64,000 nucleotides of DNA, taken from contig NZ_FORP01000001.1 in NCBI RefSeq assembly GCF_900114035.1, forward strand, positions 62,001-126,000, given 5' to 3'. Origin of the DNA: Amycolatopsis sacchari. Lineage in GTDB: Bacteria > Actinomycetota > Actinomycetes > Mycobacteriales > Pseudonocardiaceae. Shown piece by piece: positions 17,332 through 26,127 of this stretch. The notes under the pieces are model-generated. The model did not search any database and was not told where the DNA came from. It saw only the letters and a list, made by a program, of their open reading frames with translations. The stretch's first letter is position 1. Every line of letters begins with the position of its first letter. A program made the position numbers and the translations under genes.

Positions 17332-19283
17332 CCACCCCTGAGAGCTACTCGTACGGCCCGTGGCACGACGGGCCGGACCCGCTCGCCCCGCCGATCGACC
17401 TGCGGGACGCGCTGGACGAGATCGGCCAGGACGTCATGGGCGGCTCGTCCCCGCGTTCCGCGCTGGAGGAGCTGCTCCGGCGCGGTACGCGCAACACCGC
17501 GGGCCTGGACGAGCTGACCCGGCGGGTGTGGCAGCGGCGCTCGCAGATCCAGCGCCGCAACAACCTCGACGGCACGCTCCAGGAGGTCCAGCGCCTGCTC
17601 AACGAGGCGCTGGACGCCGAGCGGCGCGCGTTGTTCCCCGACCCGTCGGACGACGCGCGGCTGGCGGAGGCCGAGCTGGACGCGCTGCCGCCCGGCACCG
17701 CCGCCGCGGTCCGCGAGCTGACCGACTACCAGTGGCGTTCCGAGCAGGGCCGCGAGAACTACGAGAAGATCCAGGACCTGCTGGGCCGGGAGATGCTCGA
17801 ATCCCGGTTCCAGGGCATGAAGGAGGCGTTGCGGAACACCAGCCAGGAGGACGTCGAGCGCGTCAACCAGATGCTGTCCGACCTCAACGAACTGCTCGAC
17901 GCGCACGCGCGGCACTCGCCTGACGTGGACGAGCGGTTCGAGGAGTTCATGCGGCAGCACGGCGAGTTCTTCCCGGAGAACCCGCAGAACGTGGACGAGC
18001 TGATCGACGCGCTCGCCGAACGCGCCGCCGCCGCGCAGCGGATGATGAACTCGATGAGCGAGGAGCAGCGCAACGAGCTGATGAGCCTCGCGCAGCAGGC
18101 GTTCGGCGATCCCCGCATCGCGCAGCAACTGTCCCAATTGGACGCTCAGCTGCGGGCGCTGCGGCCGGGGGAGGACTGGACGTCCTCGGCCCGGTTCCGC
18201 GGCCGCAACCCGCTCGGCATGGGCGAGGGCGCCCAGGCGATGCAGGACCTCGCGGAGCTGGACGCGCTGGCCGAGCAGCTCGCGCAGTCCTACCCGGGTG
18301 CGCGGCTCGAGGACATCGACCTGGAGGCGCTGGAGCGCCAGCTGGGCCCCGACGCCGGGGTGGACGCGCGCCGGCTGTCCGAGCTGGAGCGGGAACTGCG
18401 CCGCCAGGGCCTGTTCGAGCGGGCGCCGGACGGGTCGCTTCGCTTGTCTCCCAAGGCTTTGCGGCGCCTGGGGGAGACGGCGCTGGCGGACGTCGTGAAC
18501 GCGCTGCGCGGCAAGACCGGGCAGCGCGAGCAGGAGTCCGCGGGTGCGGCGGGCGAGCCGACGGGCGCGAGCAGGCCGTGGCAGTTCGGCGACATGCAGC
18601 CGTGGGACACCTCGCGGACGGTGCGCAACGCGGTGCTGCGGACGGCTTCCGTCGGTGGCGGTCGCGTCCGGCTGGACGTGTCCGATGTGGAGGTCGTGGA
18701 GACCGAGCACCGGTCACGGGCGGCGGTGGCGCTGCTCGTGGACACGTCCTGGTCGATGGTGCAGGAGGGCCGGTGGCTGCCCATGAAGCGCACCGCGCTC
18801 GCGCTGCACCAGCTGATCTCGACGCGCTTCCGCAACGACGCGCTGCAGCTGATCACCTTCGGCCGGTACGCCGCGGCGGTGGAGCTGGCGGAGCTGGTCG
18901 GCCTGGAGGGCGCGTGGGAGCAGGGCACCAACGCCCACCACGCGCTGCTGCTGGCCGGACGGCACCTGCGCAGGCACCCCGACGCGCAGCCGGTGGTGCT
19001 GATGGTCACCGACGGCGAGCCGACCGCGCACCTGGAGCCGGACGGGGAGGCCGTGTTCGACTACCCGCCCCAGCCGCAGACGCTGTACCGCACGGTGTCC
19101 GAAGTGGACCGCCTGGCGAAGCTGGGCGCGTCGCTGACGGTGTTCCGGCTCGGCGACGACCCCCGGCTGGAGGCGTTCGTCGACCTGCTCGCCCGCCGCT
19201 CCGGTGGCCGGGTGGTGGCGCCGGACCTCGACGGCCTGGGCGCCGCCGTGGTCGGCGACTACCTGCGCACGCGGAGACGCTGA
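17328..19283 (+). CDS. VWA-domain protein partner of the AAA+ ATPase
   Basis: A 651-residue cytoplasmic protein. The first 400 residues are charged and helical, rich in Glu, Arg, Gln and Leu. A VWA domain (about 460-645) follows with the metal site VDTSWSM, then GTNAHHALLLA and VMVTDGEPT. It matches the Rv0959 / CoxE-BchD type of protein that works with a dedicated AAA+ motor. The GTG start overlaps the ATPase stop, so the two are probably made in fixed ratio. Its stop is one base from the stop of the convergent P450 gene. Confidence 0.9.
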   Translation: MTTPESYSYGPWHDGPDPLAPPIDLRDALDEIGQDVMGGSSPRSALEELLRRGTRNTAGLDELTRRVWQRRSQIQRRNNLDGTLQEVQRLLNEALDAERRALFPDPSDDARLAEAELDALPPGTAAAVRELTDYQWRSEQGRENYEKIQDLLGREMLESRFQGMKEALRNTSQEDVERVNQMLSDLNELLDAHARHSPDVDERFEEFMRQHGEFFPENPQNVDELIDALAERAAAAQRMMNSMSEEQRNELMSLAQQAFGDPRIAQQLSQLDAQLRALRPGEDWTSSARFRGRNPLGMGEGAQAMQDLAELDALAEQLAQSYPGARLEDIDLEALERQLGPDAGVDARRLSELERELRRQGLFERAPDGSLRLSPKALRRLGETALADVVNALRGKTGQREQESAGAAGEPTGASRPWQFGDMQPWDTSRTVRNAVLRTASVGGGRVRLDVSDVEVVETEHRSRAAVALLVDTSWSMVQEGRWLPMKRTALALHQLISTRFRNDALQLITFGRYAAAVELAELVGLEGAWEQGTNAHHALLLAGRHLRRHPDAQPVVLMVTDGEPTAHLEPDGEAVFDYPPQPQTLYRTVSEVDRLAKLGASLTVFRLGDDPRLEAFVDLLARRSGGRVVAPDLDGLGAAVVGDYLRTRRR

Positions 19284-19284
19284 T

Positions 19285-20595
19285 TCAGCGCGGGGTGACC
19301 GAAATACGGGCACCCCGCGCGGGCACCATCGTGATGTGCCGCGCCCGCGAGCCCTCAGCGCGGGCGCGGTCAAGCGTGAGGTGCCAGCGGGACAGCACGG
19401 CCCGCAGCACGATCGTGGCTTCCAGCAAGGAAAAACCCGCGCCAAGGCAACGGCGGACGCCGCCGCCGAACGGGAACCACGTGCCGCTCGCCGGACCGCC
19501 GTCGAGGAACCGCTCCGGCCGGAACTCGTCCGGCGCGGGGTGGTGCGCCCCGTCAGCGTGCACGAGGGCGATCGACGGCATCACCGTGTACCCGGCGGGG
19601 ATCCGGTAGCCGCCGATCTCGACGTCCTCGGTGAGCCTGCGGGCGACCTCGGAGATCACCGGGTGCAGGCGCATCGCCTCCTTGACCACCGCTTCGAGGT
19701 ACTTGTCGTCGCCGGAGCCGGCGGCCTCGGTGGCGCGGCGCAGCCGGGCCGGATCGCGGGCCAGCTCGTGGAACGACCACGCCAGCGCCGTCGCGGTGGT
19801 CTCGTGCCCGGCGAGCAGGAGCGTGATCAGCTGGTCGCGCAGCTCGGCGTCGGACAGCCGGTCGTCCTCGGCGGGCACGGTCAGCAGCCGGGACAGCACG
19901 TCGCCGCGCTCCTCGAGGTCGGGCGCGGTGCGGCGCTCGGCGATCTCGGCGTACAGCAGCTCGTCGACCCGCTCCTGCCGCTCGCGGGACCGCCGGAACG
20001 GGCCGAAGTTCCGCAGTTTCTCGTTCTGGAAACCGAACAGGTCGAGCACGCCGATGTCGACCAGCTCGGTCAGCAGGCGCCGCAGCTCGTCCAGCCGCGG
20101 GCCTTCGCCGACCCCGAACACGACCCGCAGGATGATCTCCAGGGTGAGCGCCTGCATCCGTTCGTGCGAGCGGAACACCCGGCCGGCGGGCCACCCGGCG
20201 GCCTCCCGCTCGGCCAGCTCGGTGATCATGTCCCGGTACCCGCGCAGCGCGGAGCCGTGGAAGGCGGGCATCAGCAGCTTGCGGGCGCGCAGGTGCACGT
20301 CCTCGTCGGTGAGCAGCACGGAGTGCTCGCCCATGATCGGCTTGAGGATCGCGTTGCCCTCGCCCGCGTGGAAAGTCTTGGCCGAGCCGCTGAACACCGC
20401 CTTGATGTGGTCGAGGTCGGCGAGCTGGACGGCCTCGCGGTTGGCGTAGAGCCGGACGGTGAACACGTCGCCGTAGCGGCGGTGCCAGAGCGGCAGCAGC
20501 CGGTGCCGGAAGTTGCCGAACAGCACCGTCTGCACCAGCGCGGGCAGCTTCGGGCCCGGCGGGAGCGCGGTCGTGCGGGACAGGGTGGTCGTCAC
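19285..20595 (-). CDS. Cytochrome P450
   Basis: A 436-residue P450 monooxygenase. The I-helix oxygen-activation motif is LLAGHETTATALAW, the K-helix ExxR is EAMRLHP, and the haem ligand Cys is in FPFGGGVRRCLGAGF. The amino end, with PPGPK followed by LFGNFRH, resembles the CYP132/135-140 type of actinobacterial P450 that acts on lipids or xenobiotics; substrate and redox partners are not visible here. The GTG start has GGAGG upstream. It is divergent from a TetR gene with a perfect palindrome between, so repression by that regulator is likely. Confidence 0.94.
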   Translation of the reverse strand: MTTTLSRTTALPPGPKLPALVQTVLFGNFRHRLLPLWHRRYGDVFTVRLYANREAVQLADLDHIKAVFSGSAKTFHAGEGNAILKPIMGEHSVLLTDEDVHLRARKLLMPAFHGSALRGYRDMITELAEREAAGWPAGRVFRSHERMQALTLEIILRVVFGVGEGPRLDELRRLLTELVDIGVLDLFGFQNEKLRNFGPFRRSRERQERVDELLYAEIAERRTAPDLEERGDVLSRLLTVPAEDDRLSDAELRDQLITLLLAGHETTATALAWSFHELARDPARLRRATEAAGSGDDKYLEAVVKEAMRLHPVISEVARRLTEDVEIGGYRIPAGYTVMPSIALVHADGAHHPAPDEFRPERFLDGGPASGTWFPFGGGVRRCLGAGFSLLEATIVLRAVLSRWHLTLDRARAEGSRARHITMVPARGARISVTPR

Positions 20596-20632
20596 GGGAG
20601 GGACCTCCTCGGCTGCGGTGCCGGACGCCCTT

Positions 20633-20650
20633 TTTATACGCGCGTATAAA
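20633..20650. promoter_or_regulatory. 18-bp perfect palindrome, candidate TetR operator
   Basis: TTTATACGCGCGTATAAA is perfectly self-complementary and AT-rich at both ends in a very GC-rich setting. It lies 37 bases upstream of the P450 start and 27 bases upstream of the TetR start, and covers the place where a -35 for the TetR promoter (-10 TAGGCT at 20666-20671) would sit. This is the usual layout of an autoregulated TetR operator. Confidence 0.72.
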
Positions 20651-20677
20651 CGCGGTGTCCAGGGGTAGGCTCGGGGA

Positions 20678-21262
20678 GTGGGTCACCGGGAACAGCTGCT
20701 CGCCGCCGCGCGGCGCCTGCTGGAGGAGAAGGGGTACGCGCACATCACGGCACGCGACCTCGTCGCGGCGTCCGGCACGAACCTGCACTCCATCGGCTAC
20801 CACTTCGGCTCGAAGGCGGGGTTGCTCAACGCCGCGATCGGCGAGGTTTTCGAGGAGTGGACGGACAAACTCGCGCAGATCGCGATGGCCGACCCCGCCG
20901 CCACGCCCGTCGAACGCGGGCGCCGCGCGTGGACGGCGATGCTCGACAGCCTGCCCACGACACGGGACCTGCTGCTGTCCTATGTGGAGGCGCTCGCGCA
21001 GGCGGAGCGCACGGTGTCGCTGCGGGAGCAGTTCGCCGAGCAGTACCGCCGGTGCCGGCGGAGGGTCGCGGCGCTCGTGGCGGAGTCCCTCGGCGACGGC
21101 ACGGACCCGGCCGACCCCCGGTGCCAGGCCGTGGCGAGCTTCGTGATCGCCGTGTGCGACGGGCTTTCCGTGCAGTGGCTGCTGGACCCGGACGGCGCGC
21201 CCTCGCCGGCGGACCTGACCGACGGGCTCGCGGCGATGTGGACGGCGTCGTTCCCGAGTTGA
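20678..21262 (+). CDS. TetR-family transcriptional regulator
   Basis: A 194-residue TetR repressor. The amino-terminal helix-turn-helix is seen as HITARDLVAASGTNLHSIGYHFGSKAGLL, and the remaining helices form a ligand-binding domain with no recognisable specificity. TAGGCT ends 6 bases before the GTG start; GGGGAG is also present but close. It is divergent from the P450 and most likely represses it and itself through the palindrome between them. A lipid or small-molecule P450 substrate may be the inducer. Confidence 0.9.
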   Translation: MGHREQLLAAARRLLEEKGYAHITARDLVAASGTNLHSIGYHFGSKAGLLNAAIGEVFEEWTDKLAQIAMADPAATPVERGRRAWTAMLDSLPTTRDLLLSYVEALAQAERTVSLREQFAEQYRRCRRRVAALVAESLGDGTDPADPRCQAVASFVIAVCDGLSVQWLLDPDGAPSPADLTDGLAAMWTASFPS

Positions 21263-21329
21263 TCACTCGAACGGTCGGTTTGCCCGTGCCGGGCGGCTGA
21301 GCGCGCGAAGTTGATCTAGCGTTTCGAAC

Positions 21330-22046
21330 GTGCTTCGGTTTCGGGAACGGGTGGCGGCACTGGTCGCGATGGCCGTGACGGCGAGCCTGGTGCCGGTGGC
21401 GACGGCGCAGGCGGCCCAGCAGGCCACGCTGGCGGGCTTCGACATCAGCGCCTCGCAGGGCGTGCCGGACTTCAACGCCGCCAAGGCGAACGGGGCCGCC
21501 TTCGCGTTCATCAAGGACACCGCGGGCGTCGGCTACGTCAACCCCAACTTCCTCGACCAGTTCCGCGGCCTCAAGGCGGCGGGCATCATCCGCGGCGCGT
21601 ACCACTACGCCCGGCCGGACTCGACCTCCGGCGCGGAGCAGGCGCGGTACCTGCACGACCACGACGGCAAGTGGTTCACCGACGGCATGACGCTGCCGCC
21701 GACGCTGGACATGGAGGACACGCAGGGGGCCGCGCACTGCTACAACCTCACGCCGCAGGCGATGGTGGCGTGGATCGCCGACTTCAGCGCGACGCTGCGG
21801 CAGCTCACCGGCCACACGCCGATCATCTACACCACGACCAGCTGGTGGAAGGCGTGCACGGGCAACAGTTCCGCGTTCGCGGCTGACCACGTGCTGTGGC
21901 TCGCGCGGTACAACACGGAGATCGGGGAGCAGCCCGCCGGCTGGACGGCGAAGTTCTGGCAGTCCGGCGTGACCGGGCCGCTGCCCGGCAACCAGGACAC
22001 GTTCTTCGGCACCCTCGACCAGCTGCGCGCCCTGACCACGCGCTGA
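21330..22046 (+). CDS. Secreted GH25 lysozyme
   Basis: A 238-residue glycoside hydrolase family 25 muramidase, which cleaves the N-acetylmuramic acid-N-acetylglucosamine bond in peptidoglycan. A signal peptide (about residues 1-28, ending AQA) is followed by the GH25 barrel: GFDISASQG (Asp38), GAYHYARP, and TLDMED with Asp127 and the acid Glu129. WLARYN and WTAKFWQS close the barrel. TAGCGT lies 7 bases before the GTG and no Shine-Dalgarno is visible. Probably monocistronic; a hairpin follows. Confidence 0.92.
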   Translation: MLRFRERVAALVAMAVTASLVPVATAQAAQQATLAGFDISASQGVPDFNAAKANGAAFAFIKDTAGVGYVNPNFLDQFRGLKAAGIIRGAYHYARPDSTSGAEQARYLHDHDGKWFTDGMTLPPTLDMEDTQGAAHCYNLTPQAMVAWIADFSATLRQLTGHTPIIYTTTSWWKACTGNSSAFAADHVLWLARYNTEIGEQPAGWTAKFWQSGVTGPLPGNQDTFFGTLDQLRALTTR

Positions 22047-22073
22047 AGCCCGCGTCCCACCGTCCGGGACGTC

Positions 22074-22088
22074 GCGGCGAAACGCCGC
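22074..22088 (+). terminator. Short hairpin after the lysozyme gene
   Basis: GCGGCG and CGCCGC surround a three-base AAA loop at 22074-22088, followed by TT. It lies 27 bases after the lysozyme stop and directly before the mshC -10 hexamer, so it may end the lysozyme transcript or insulate the mshC promoter. Confidence 0.4.
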
Positions 22089-22101
22089 TTAGGGTGGGGG
22101 T

Positions 22102-23340
22102 ATGCAGACTTGGTCATCGGTTCCCGTTCCGCGCGTCCCGGGCACGCCGCGTCCCCTGCGGCTGTTCGACACCTCCACCGGGCAGGTACGCCCGACGGCG
22201 CCGGGACAGACGGCGCGGATGTACGTCTGCGGCATCACCCCCTACGACGCGACGCACCTCGGGCACGCGGCCACGTACCTGGCGTTCGACCTGGTCAACC
22301 GGCTGTGGCGGGACAACGGGCACGACGTGTTCTACGTGCAGAACGTCACCGACATCGACGAGCCGCTGCTGGAGCGCGCGGAACGCGACCAGGACGACTG
22401 GATCGTGCTGGGGCTGCGGGAGACCGCGTTGTTCCGCGAGGACATGGAGGCGCTGCGCGTGGTGCCGCCGCGGGAGTTCGTCGGGGCGGTGGAGGCGATC
22501 CCGGAGATCGTCGAGGTGATCGCGAAGCTGCTGGCCGACGGTGCGGCCTACCGCGCGGACGACGCCGAGTACCCGGACGTCTACTTCGACCACCAGGCGA
22601 CGGGGCGGTTCGGCTACGAGTCGAACTACGACGAGCCGACGATGGCGAAGTTCTTCGCCGAGCGGGGCGGCGACCCGGACCGCCCGGGCAAGCGGCACCC
22701 GCTGGACGCGCTGCTGTGGCGCTGCGCGCGGCCCGGCGAGCCGTCGTGGGAGTCGGAGCTGGGCGCGGGACGGCCCGGCTGGCACATCGAGTGCAGCGCC
22801 ATCGCGACGAACCGGCTCGGCATGGGCTTCGACGTGCAGGGCGGCGGCTCGGACCTGATCTTCCCGCACCACGAGTACAGCGCCGCGCACGCGGAGGCCG
22901 TCGCGGGCACACACCCGTTCGCGCGCCATTACGTGCACGCCGGGATGATCGGTCTCGACGGCGAGAAGATGTCGAAGTCGCGCGGCAACCTGGTGTTCGT
23001 GTCGCGCCTGCGGGCCGACGGCGTGGACCCGGCGGCGATCCGGCTGGCGCTGTTCGCCGGGCACTACCGCGAGGACCGCGCGTGGACGCCGGACCTGCTG
23101 GCCGAGGCGGAGGCCCGTCTCGCCCGCTGGCGCGAGGCGGTTTCGCTGCCCGCGGGCCCGGCGGCGTCGGACACCGTGGCCAGGCTGCGCGACCACCTCG
23201 CCGACGACCTGGACACGCCCCGGGCGCTCGCGGCGGTGGACGCGTGGGCGGACGAGGCGCTGCGCCGCGCGGGCACGGACGCCGAGGCGCCGGCCCTGGT
23301 CCGCACAGCGGTGGACGCCCTGCTCGGGGTGGTTTTGTAG
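22102..23340 (+). CDS. mshC: Cysteine:glucosaminyl-inositol ligase, mycothiol synthesis
   Basis: A 412-residue class I aminoacyl-tRNA-synthetase-like ligase that joins cysteine to GlcN-inositol using ATP, the third step of mycothiol synthesis. [17 protein letters not shown] holds a zinc Cys and the HIGH-type motif, [13 protein letters not shown] and [16 protein letters not shown] hold further ligands, and KMSKSRGN is the KMSKS loop. The family length is about 410. TAGGGT ends 6 bases before the ATG with no Shine-Dalgarno, so a leaderless message is likely. It marks the mycothiol-producing actinobacteria. Confidence 0.97.
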   Translation: MQTWSSVPVPRVPGTPRPLRLFDTSTGQVRPTAPGQTARMYVCGITPYDATHLGHAATYLAFDLVNRLWRDNGHDVFYVQNVTDIDEPLLERAERDQDDWIVLGLRETALFREDMEALRVVPPREFVGAVEAIPEIVEVIAKLLADGAAYRADDAEYPDVYFDHQATGRFGYESNYDEPTMAKFFAERGGDPDRPGKRHPLDALLWRCARPGEPSWESELGAGRPGWHIECSAIATNRLGMGFDVQGGGSDLIFPHHEYSAAHAEAVAGTHPFARHYVHAGMIGLDGEKMSKSRGNLVFVSRLRADGVDPAAIRLALFAGHYREDRAWTPDLLAEAEARLARWREAVSLPAGPAASDTVARLRDHLADDLDTPRALAAVDAWADEALRRAGTDAEAPALVRTAVDALLGVVL

Positions 23341-23781
23341 GTCGTCGCGCGGCGGCGGGTTGCCGCTTGGCGGGGTTTGTGGCGGGGCCCAGAACGTGGC
23401 TGCCGCGGCCGCCCGCGCTGCACGGCGCACCGAAGGGCGGGGCGGCGACCCTGCAACGCAGCCGCCGCCCGTGTCCGTCCGCGGGTGGCTGAAGGATGCC
23501 GTCGCGCGCCGCCGCCCAACCGGCCCCGGCGCGCCGCCACAGGCCGCCCACACCCGAACCCAGCCACCGCTCCTGGCGCGCGTCCGTCCGCGGGCGCAGG
23601 GGGACGGCCGCCGCCCCCGTCAGCGGAGACCGCGACCCCGGCACACGCTGCCCGGGGCGAGCCCTCCGCGGCTGCCCCGAGGTGGCCGTCCCGCCCCGGT
23701 CGGCGAAACCGCCGCCGGTCGGCGAAACGCCGCCGGTCGGCGAAACCGCCGCCGGTCGGCGACCCCGCCACCCCGCCGCCA
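23341..23781. repeat. Non-coding gap with tandem hairpin repeats
   Basis: This 441-base gap lies between the convergent mshC and ABC-F genes. I see no credible gene; the frames here are compositional. At 23696-23768 a unit close to CCGGTCGGCGAAACCGCCG is repeated about four times with periods of 19, 18 and 19 bases, the last copy being degenerate. Each unit can fold into a small CGGCGGTTTCGCCG hairpin on the minus strand. A terminator array or a variable-number repeat are both possible. Confidence 0.7.
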
Positions 23782-25365
23782 CTACACCGCCCGCCCGTCC
23801 GCGAGTCGGAGGCACGCACCCTGCCATTCGCGCCGCAGCCAGCGGTCGTGTGAGGCCAGGACCACCGCGCCCGGCGCGGTGCCCAGCGCATCGAACAGCT
23901 CCTCGGCGAGTGTGAGCGACAGGTGGTTCGTCGGCTCGTCGAGGAGCAGGACGTCCGGCGGGCACGCGATCAGCACCGCCAGCGCCAGGCGCCGCCGCTG
24001 ACCCACCGACAGCGCCCCCGCCGGACGGTCCAGATCCTTCGGCTGCAGCAGGCCCAGCTCGGACAGCGGCGGCGCCTCCGCTCCCGCCGCCTCCTCGTAG
24101 ATCCGCCGCGCGGTCCGCGTGGGATCGGGGAGCCGCACGTCCTGTTCCAGCAGGCCCACCCGCGCCCCGCGCCGACGGTGCACCACGCCCTCGCTCGGCG
24201 CGAGCCTGCCCGCGAGCACCGTGAGCAGGGTGGACTTGCCCGCGCCGTTGCCCCCGAGCACCAGCAGCCGCGCGGAAGCGGTCACCTCCAGGCGTTCCAG
24301 CGTGAGGCGTCCCGGCACCCGCACGTCCCGCAGCGACAGCACGGGCTCGTCCCCGGCCGCCCGCCCGGTGAGCGTCCCCGCGAAACGCAGGGGAGCGGGT
24401 GGCTTGCGCACCTGGTCCCGCGTCAGGTCGTCGAGGCGCTGCTGCGCGTTCCGGACGCGCCGCGAGATCTGCTTCTGCACGCGGCCGCCCTTGAAGTCGT
24501 AGAGCATCTTCGCGTTGTCCCGCGGCGCCCGGTCGTGTGCCACGCTCCGCGCGGTGACGGCGACCGACTCCCGCAGGCGCCTGAGCTCCTCCTGCTCCTC
24601 GGCGTAGCGCTGCTCCCACCGCGCCCGCTCCGCACGTTTCTGCACCAGGTAGTCCGAGTACGCACCGCCGTAGCGCGCGGGCCCGCCGAGCGCCGGGTCG
24701 AGGTCGAGGATGCTCGTGCACACCGCGTCGAGGAACACGCGATCGTGTGAGGACAGCACCACGGCACCGCTCAACCCCGACAGGTGCCGCTCCAGGAACT
24801 CCATCCCCGCGTCGTCGAGGTGGTTGGTCGGCTCGTCGAGCAGGAGCGTTTCCGGCTGCCGGACCAGCAACGCCGCGAGCGCGAGCCGGGACCGCTGACC
24901 GCCGGACAGCGTGTCGAGGCGCCGCGTCCGCGCCACGCCGTCCAGGCCCAGCCCCGAGCACACCAGGTCCGCGCGCCGGTCGGCGTCCCACAGATCGTGG
25001 GCCTGCGCCCAGTCCAGCAGCTGCCCGTACTCGGCGAGCGCGGCCTCGTCCTCGGCCATCCGGCCGGCGAGGACGTCGAGCCGCGCGGCGGCGGCCCGGA
25101 TCTCCGCGAGCGCGTCGTCCAGCACGTCGGCCACGGTCGCGCTGCCGGGAAAAGGCAGCTCCTGCACCAGGAAACCCACGTCGGGCCCGCGCTCGACGTG
25201 TCCCGCCAACGGCTCTTCGAGCCCGGCGAGCAGGCGCAGGAGGGTGGACTTGCCCGCGCCGTTCTCGCCGACGACCCCGAGCCGCTGCCCGGGGGAGACG
25301 GTGAGCGCAAGCCCGTCGAAGACGACGCGGTCGCGGTAGGAGAAGACGAGATCGACTGCACGCAT
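23782..25365 (-). CDS. ABC-F family ribosome-associated ATPase
   Basis: A 527-residue protein with two ATP-binding cassettes and no transmembrane helices. Walker A motifs are GENGAGKST and GGNGAGKST, signatures LSGGQ and LSVGQ, and both Walker B segments read LLLDEPTNHL. The cassettes are joined by a charged linker that in this family reaches the ribosomal peptidyl-transferase centre. The type resembles macrolide/lincosamide-protection factors of actinomycetes, but housekeeping factors are hard to exclude. Little Shine-Dalgarno is seen at the ATG, and a short leader with a possible uORF lies upstream. It is divergent from an HTH-MFS exporter operon. Confidence 0.93.
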   Translation of the reverse strand: MRAVDLVFSYRDRVVFDGLALTVSPGQRLGVVGENGAGKSTLLRLLAGLEEPLAGHVERGPDVGFLVQELPFPGSATVADVLDDALAEIRAAAARLDVLAGRMAEDEAALAEYGQLLDWAQAHDLWDADRRADLVCSGLGLDGVARTRRLDTLSGGQRSRLALAALLVRQPETLLLDEPTNHLDDAGMEFLERHLSGLSGAVVLSSHDRVFLDAVCTSILDLDPALGGPARYGGAYSDYLVQKRAERARWEQRYAEEQEELRRLRESVAVTARSVAHDRAPRDNAKMLYDFKGGRVQKQISRRVRNAQQRLDDLTRDQVRKPPAPLRFAGTLTGRAAGDEPVLSLRDVRVPGRLTLERLEVTASARLLVLGGNGAGKSTLLTVLAGRLAPSEGVVHRRRGARVGLLEQDVRLPDPTRTARRIYEEAAGAEAPPLSELGLLQPKDLDRPAGALSVGQRRRLALAVLIACPPDVLLLDEPTNHLSLTLAEELFDALGTAPGAVVLASHDRWLRREWQGACLRLADGRAV

Positions 25366-25438
25366 GAAGACATCACCGGCCCGGAAAGCAGGAGCGGACC
25401 CCGCCGGGCGAAGCCTCGGACGCGGGGAGGGCGGCAGG

Positions 25439-25450
25439 TCAGTTCTTCAT
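25439..25450 (-). CDS. Possible three-residue leader peptide (MKN)
   Basis: The minus-strand leader of the ABC-F gene contains ATG AAG AAC TGA, 73 bases upstream of the ABC-F start, followed by a GC-rich stretch able to form stems. Inducible ABC-F genes of other bacteria are often controlled by very short uORFs at which an antibiotic stalls the ribosome. This assignment is by analogy only; no strong Shine-Dalgarno is present. Confidence 0.3.
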   Translation of the reverse strand: MKN

Positions 25451-25494
25451 GACGTGTCCACGGTACGACCCCGCGCAACCGCTTTTCCGCCCGC

Positions 25495-25541
25495 TTGACG
25501 GCGGAAACTCTGAAGGGATACTTTCGAAAGAGTTCTTTCAG
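25495..25541 (+). promoter_or_regulatory. Promoter and overlapping palindromic operator
   Basis: TTGACG (25495-25500) and GATACT (25517-25522) are spaced by 16 bases and form a good promoter for the HTH-MFS operon. A dyad overlaps the -10: CTGAA at 25510-25514, the perfect core CTTTCGAAAG at 25521-25530, and TTCAG at 25537-25541. The HTH protein encoded immediately downstream is the obvious candidate ligand, giving autorepression. Confidence 0.65.
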
Positions 25542-25554
25542 GATGGGGAAGTCG

Positions 25555-26127
25555 ATGACCGAACTGCCGCCGCGGAGGCGCATCCGGGACGCCGAGCTGA
25601 TGCGCGCGCTCGCGCACCCGTTGCGCTCGGCGCTGCTGAACTACCTGCTCTCGGTCGGCCCTCGCACGGCGACCGAATGCGCGGCGGCGGTGGACTCGAC
25701 GGCCTCGAACTGCAGCTGGCACCTGCGTCAGCTCGCGCAGTGGGGGCTGGTGGAGCGGGTCGAGGCCACCGACGGCAGGGAACGGCCGTGGCGCGCCATC
25801 CCCGTCGGGCTGGACGTCCGGGAAGCGCCCACCCCGGAGCGCAAGGCGGTCGAGGCCACGTGGCTGCGGCAGGACGACGAGCTGACCCAGCGCTTCATGG
25901 ACACGATGGACGACCTCGACCCGGAGTGGCAGCAGGCGGCCGCCCTGAACAGCTACGCGTTGCGGCTCACCGCCGAGGAACTGGACGCCCTGAACACGAA
26001 GATCGACGCGCTGGTCCGGCCTTACGTGGCGCCGATCCGCACGGAAGCGCCCGAGGACGCGAAGGTCGTGCACGCGAGCTGGCGGGCCTTCTTGCGCATC
26101 GAGGCGGACGGGAGACCGAGCGCATGA
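25555..26127 (+). CDS. ArsR-type winged-helix regulator
   Basis: A 190-residue regulator with an amino-terminal winged helix: RDAELMRALAHPLRSALLNYLL, then TATECAAAVDSTASNCSWHLRQLAQWGLVER. A charged helical carboxy half follows. There is no CxC metal box, so it probably senses a small molecule. ATG 25555 was chosen because GGGGAAG is 5 bases upstream; ATG 25543 would add four residues. It overlaps the MFS exporter by ATGA, so it most likely controls that transporter. Confidence 0.85.
   Translation: MTELPPRRRIRDAELMRALAHPLRSALLNYLLSVGPRTATECAAAVDSTASNCSWHLRQLAQWGLVERVEATDGRERPWRAIPVGLDVREAPTPERKAVEATWLRQDDELTQRFMDTMDDLDPEWQQAAALNSYALRLTAEELDALNTKIDALVRPYVAPIRTEAPEDAKVVHASWRAFLRIEADGRPSA

Noticed and set aside
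23696-23768. CRISPR-like array
   Set aside because: Units are contiguous with no spacers, and no cas genes are present.
23360-24001. A 213-codon plus-strand frame after mshC
   Set aside because: It is Arg/Pro/Ala junk with no motif, crosses the tandem repeats and runs into the ABC-F gene on the other strand.
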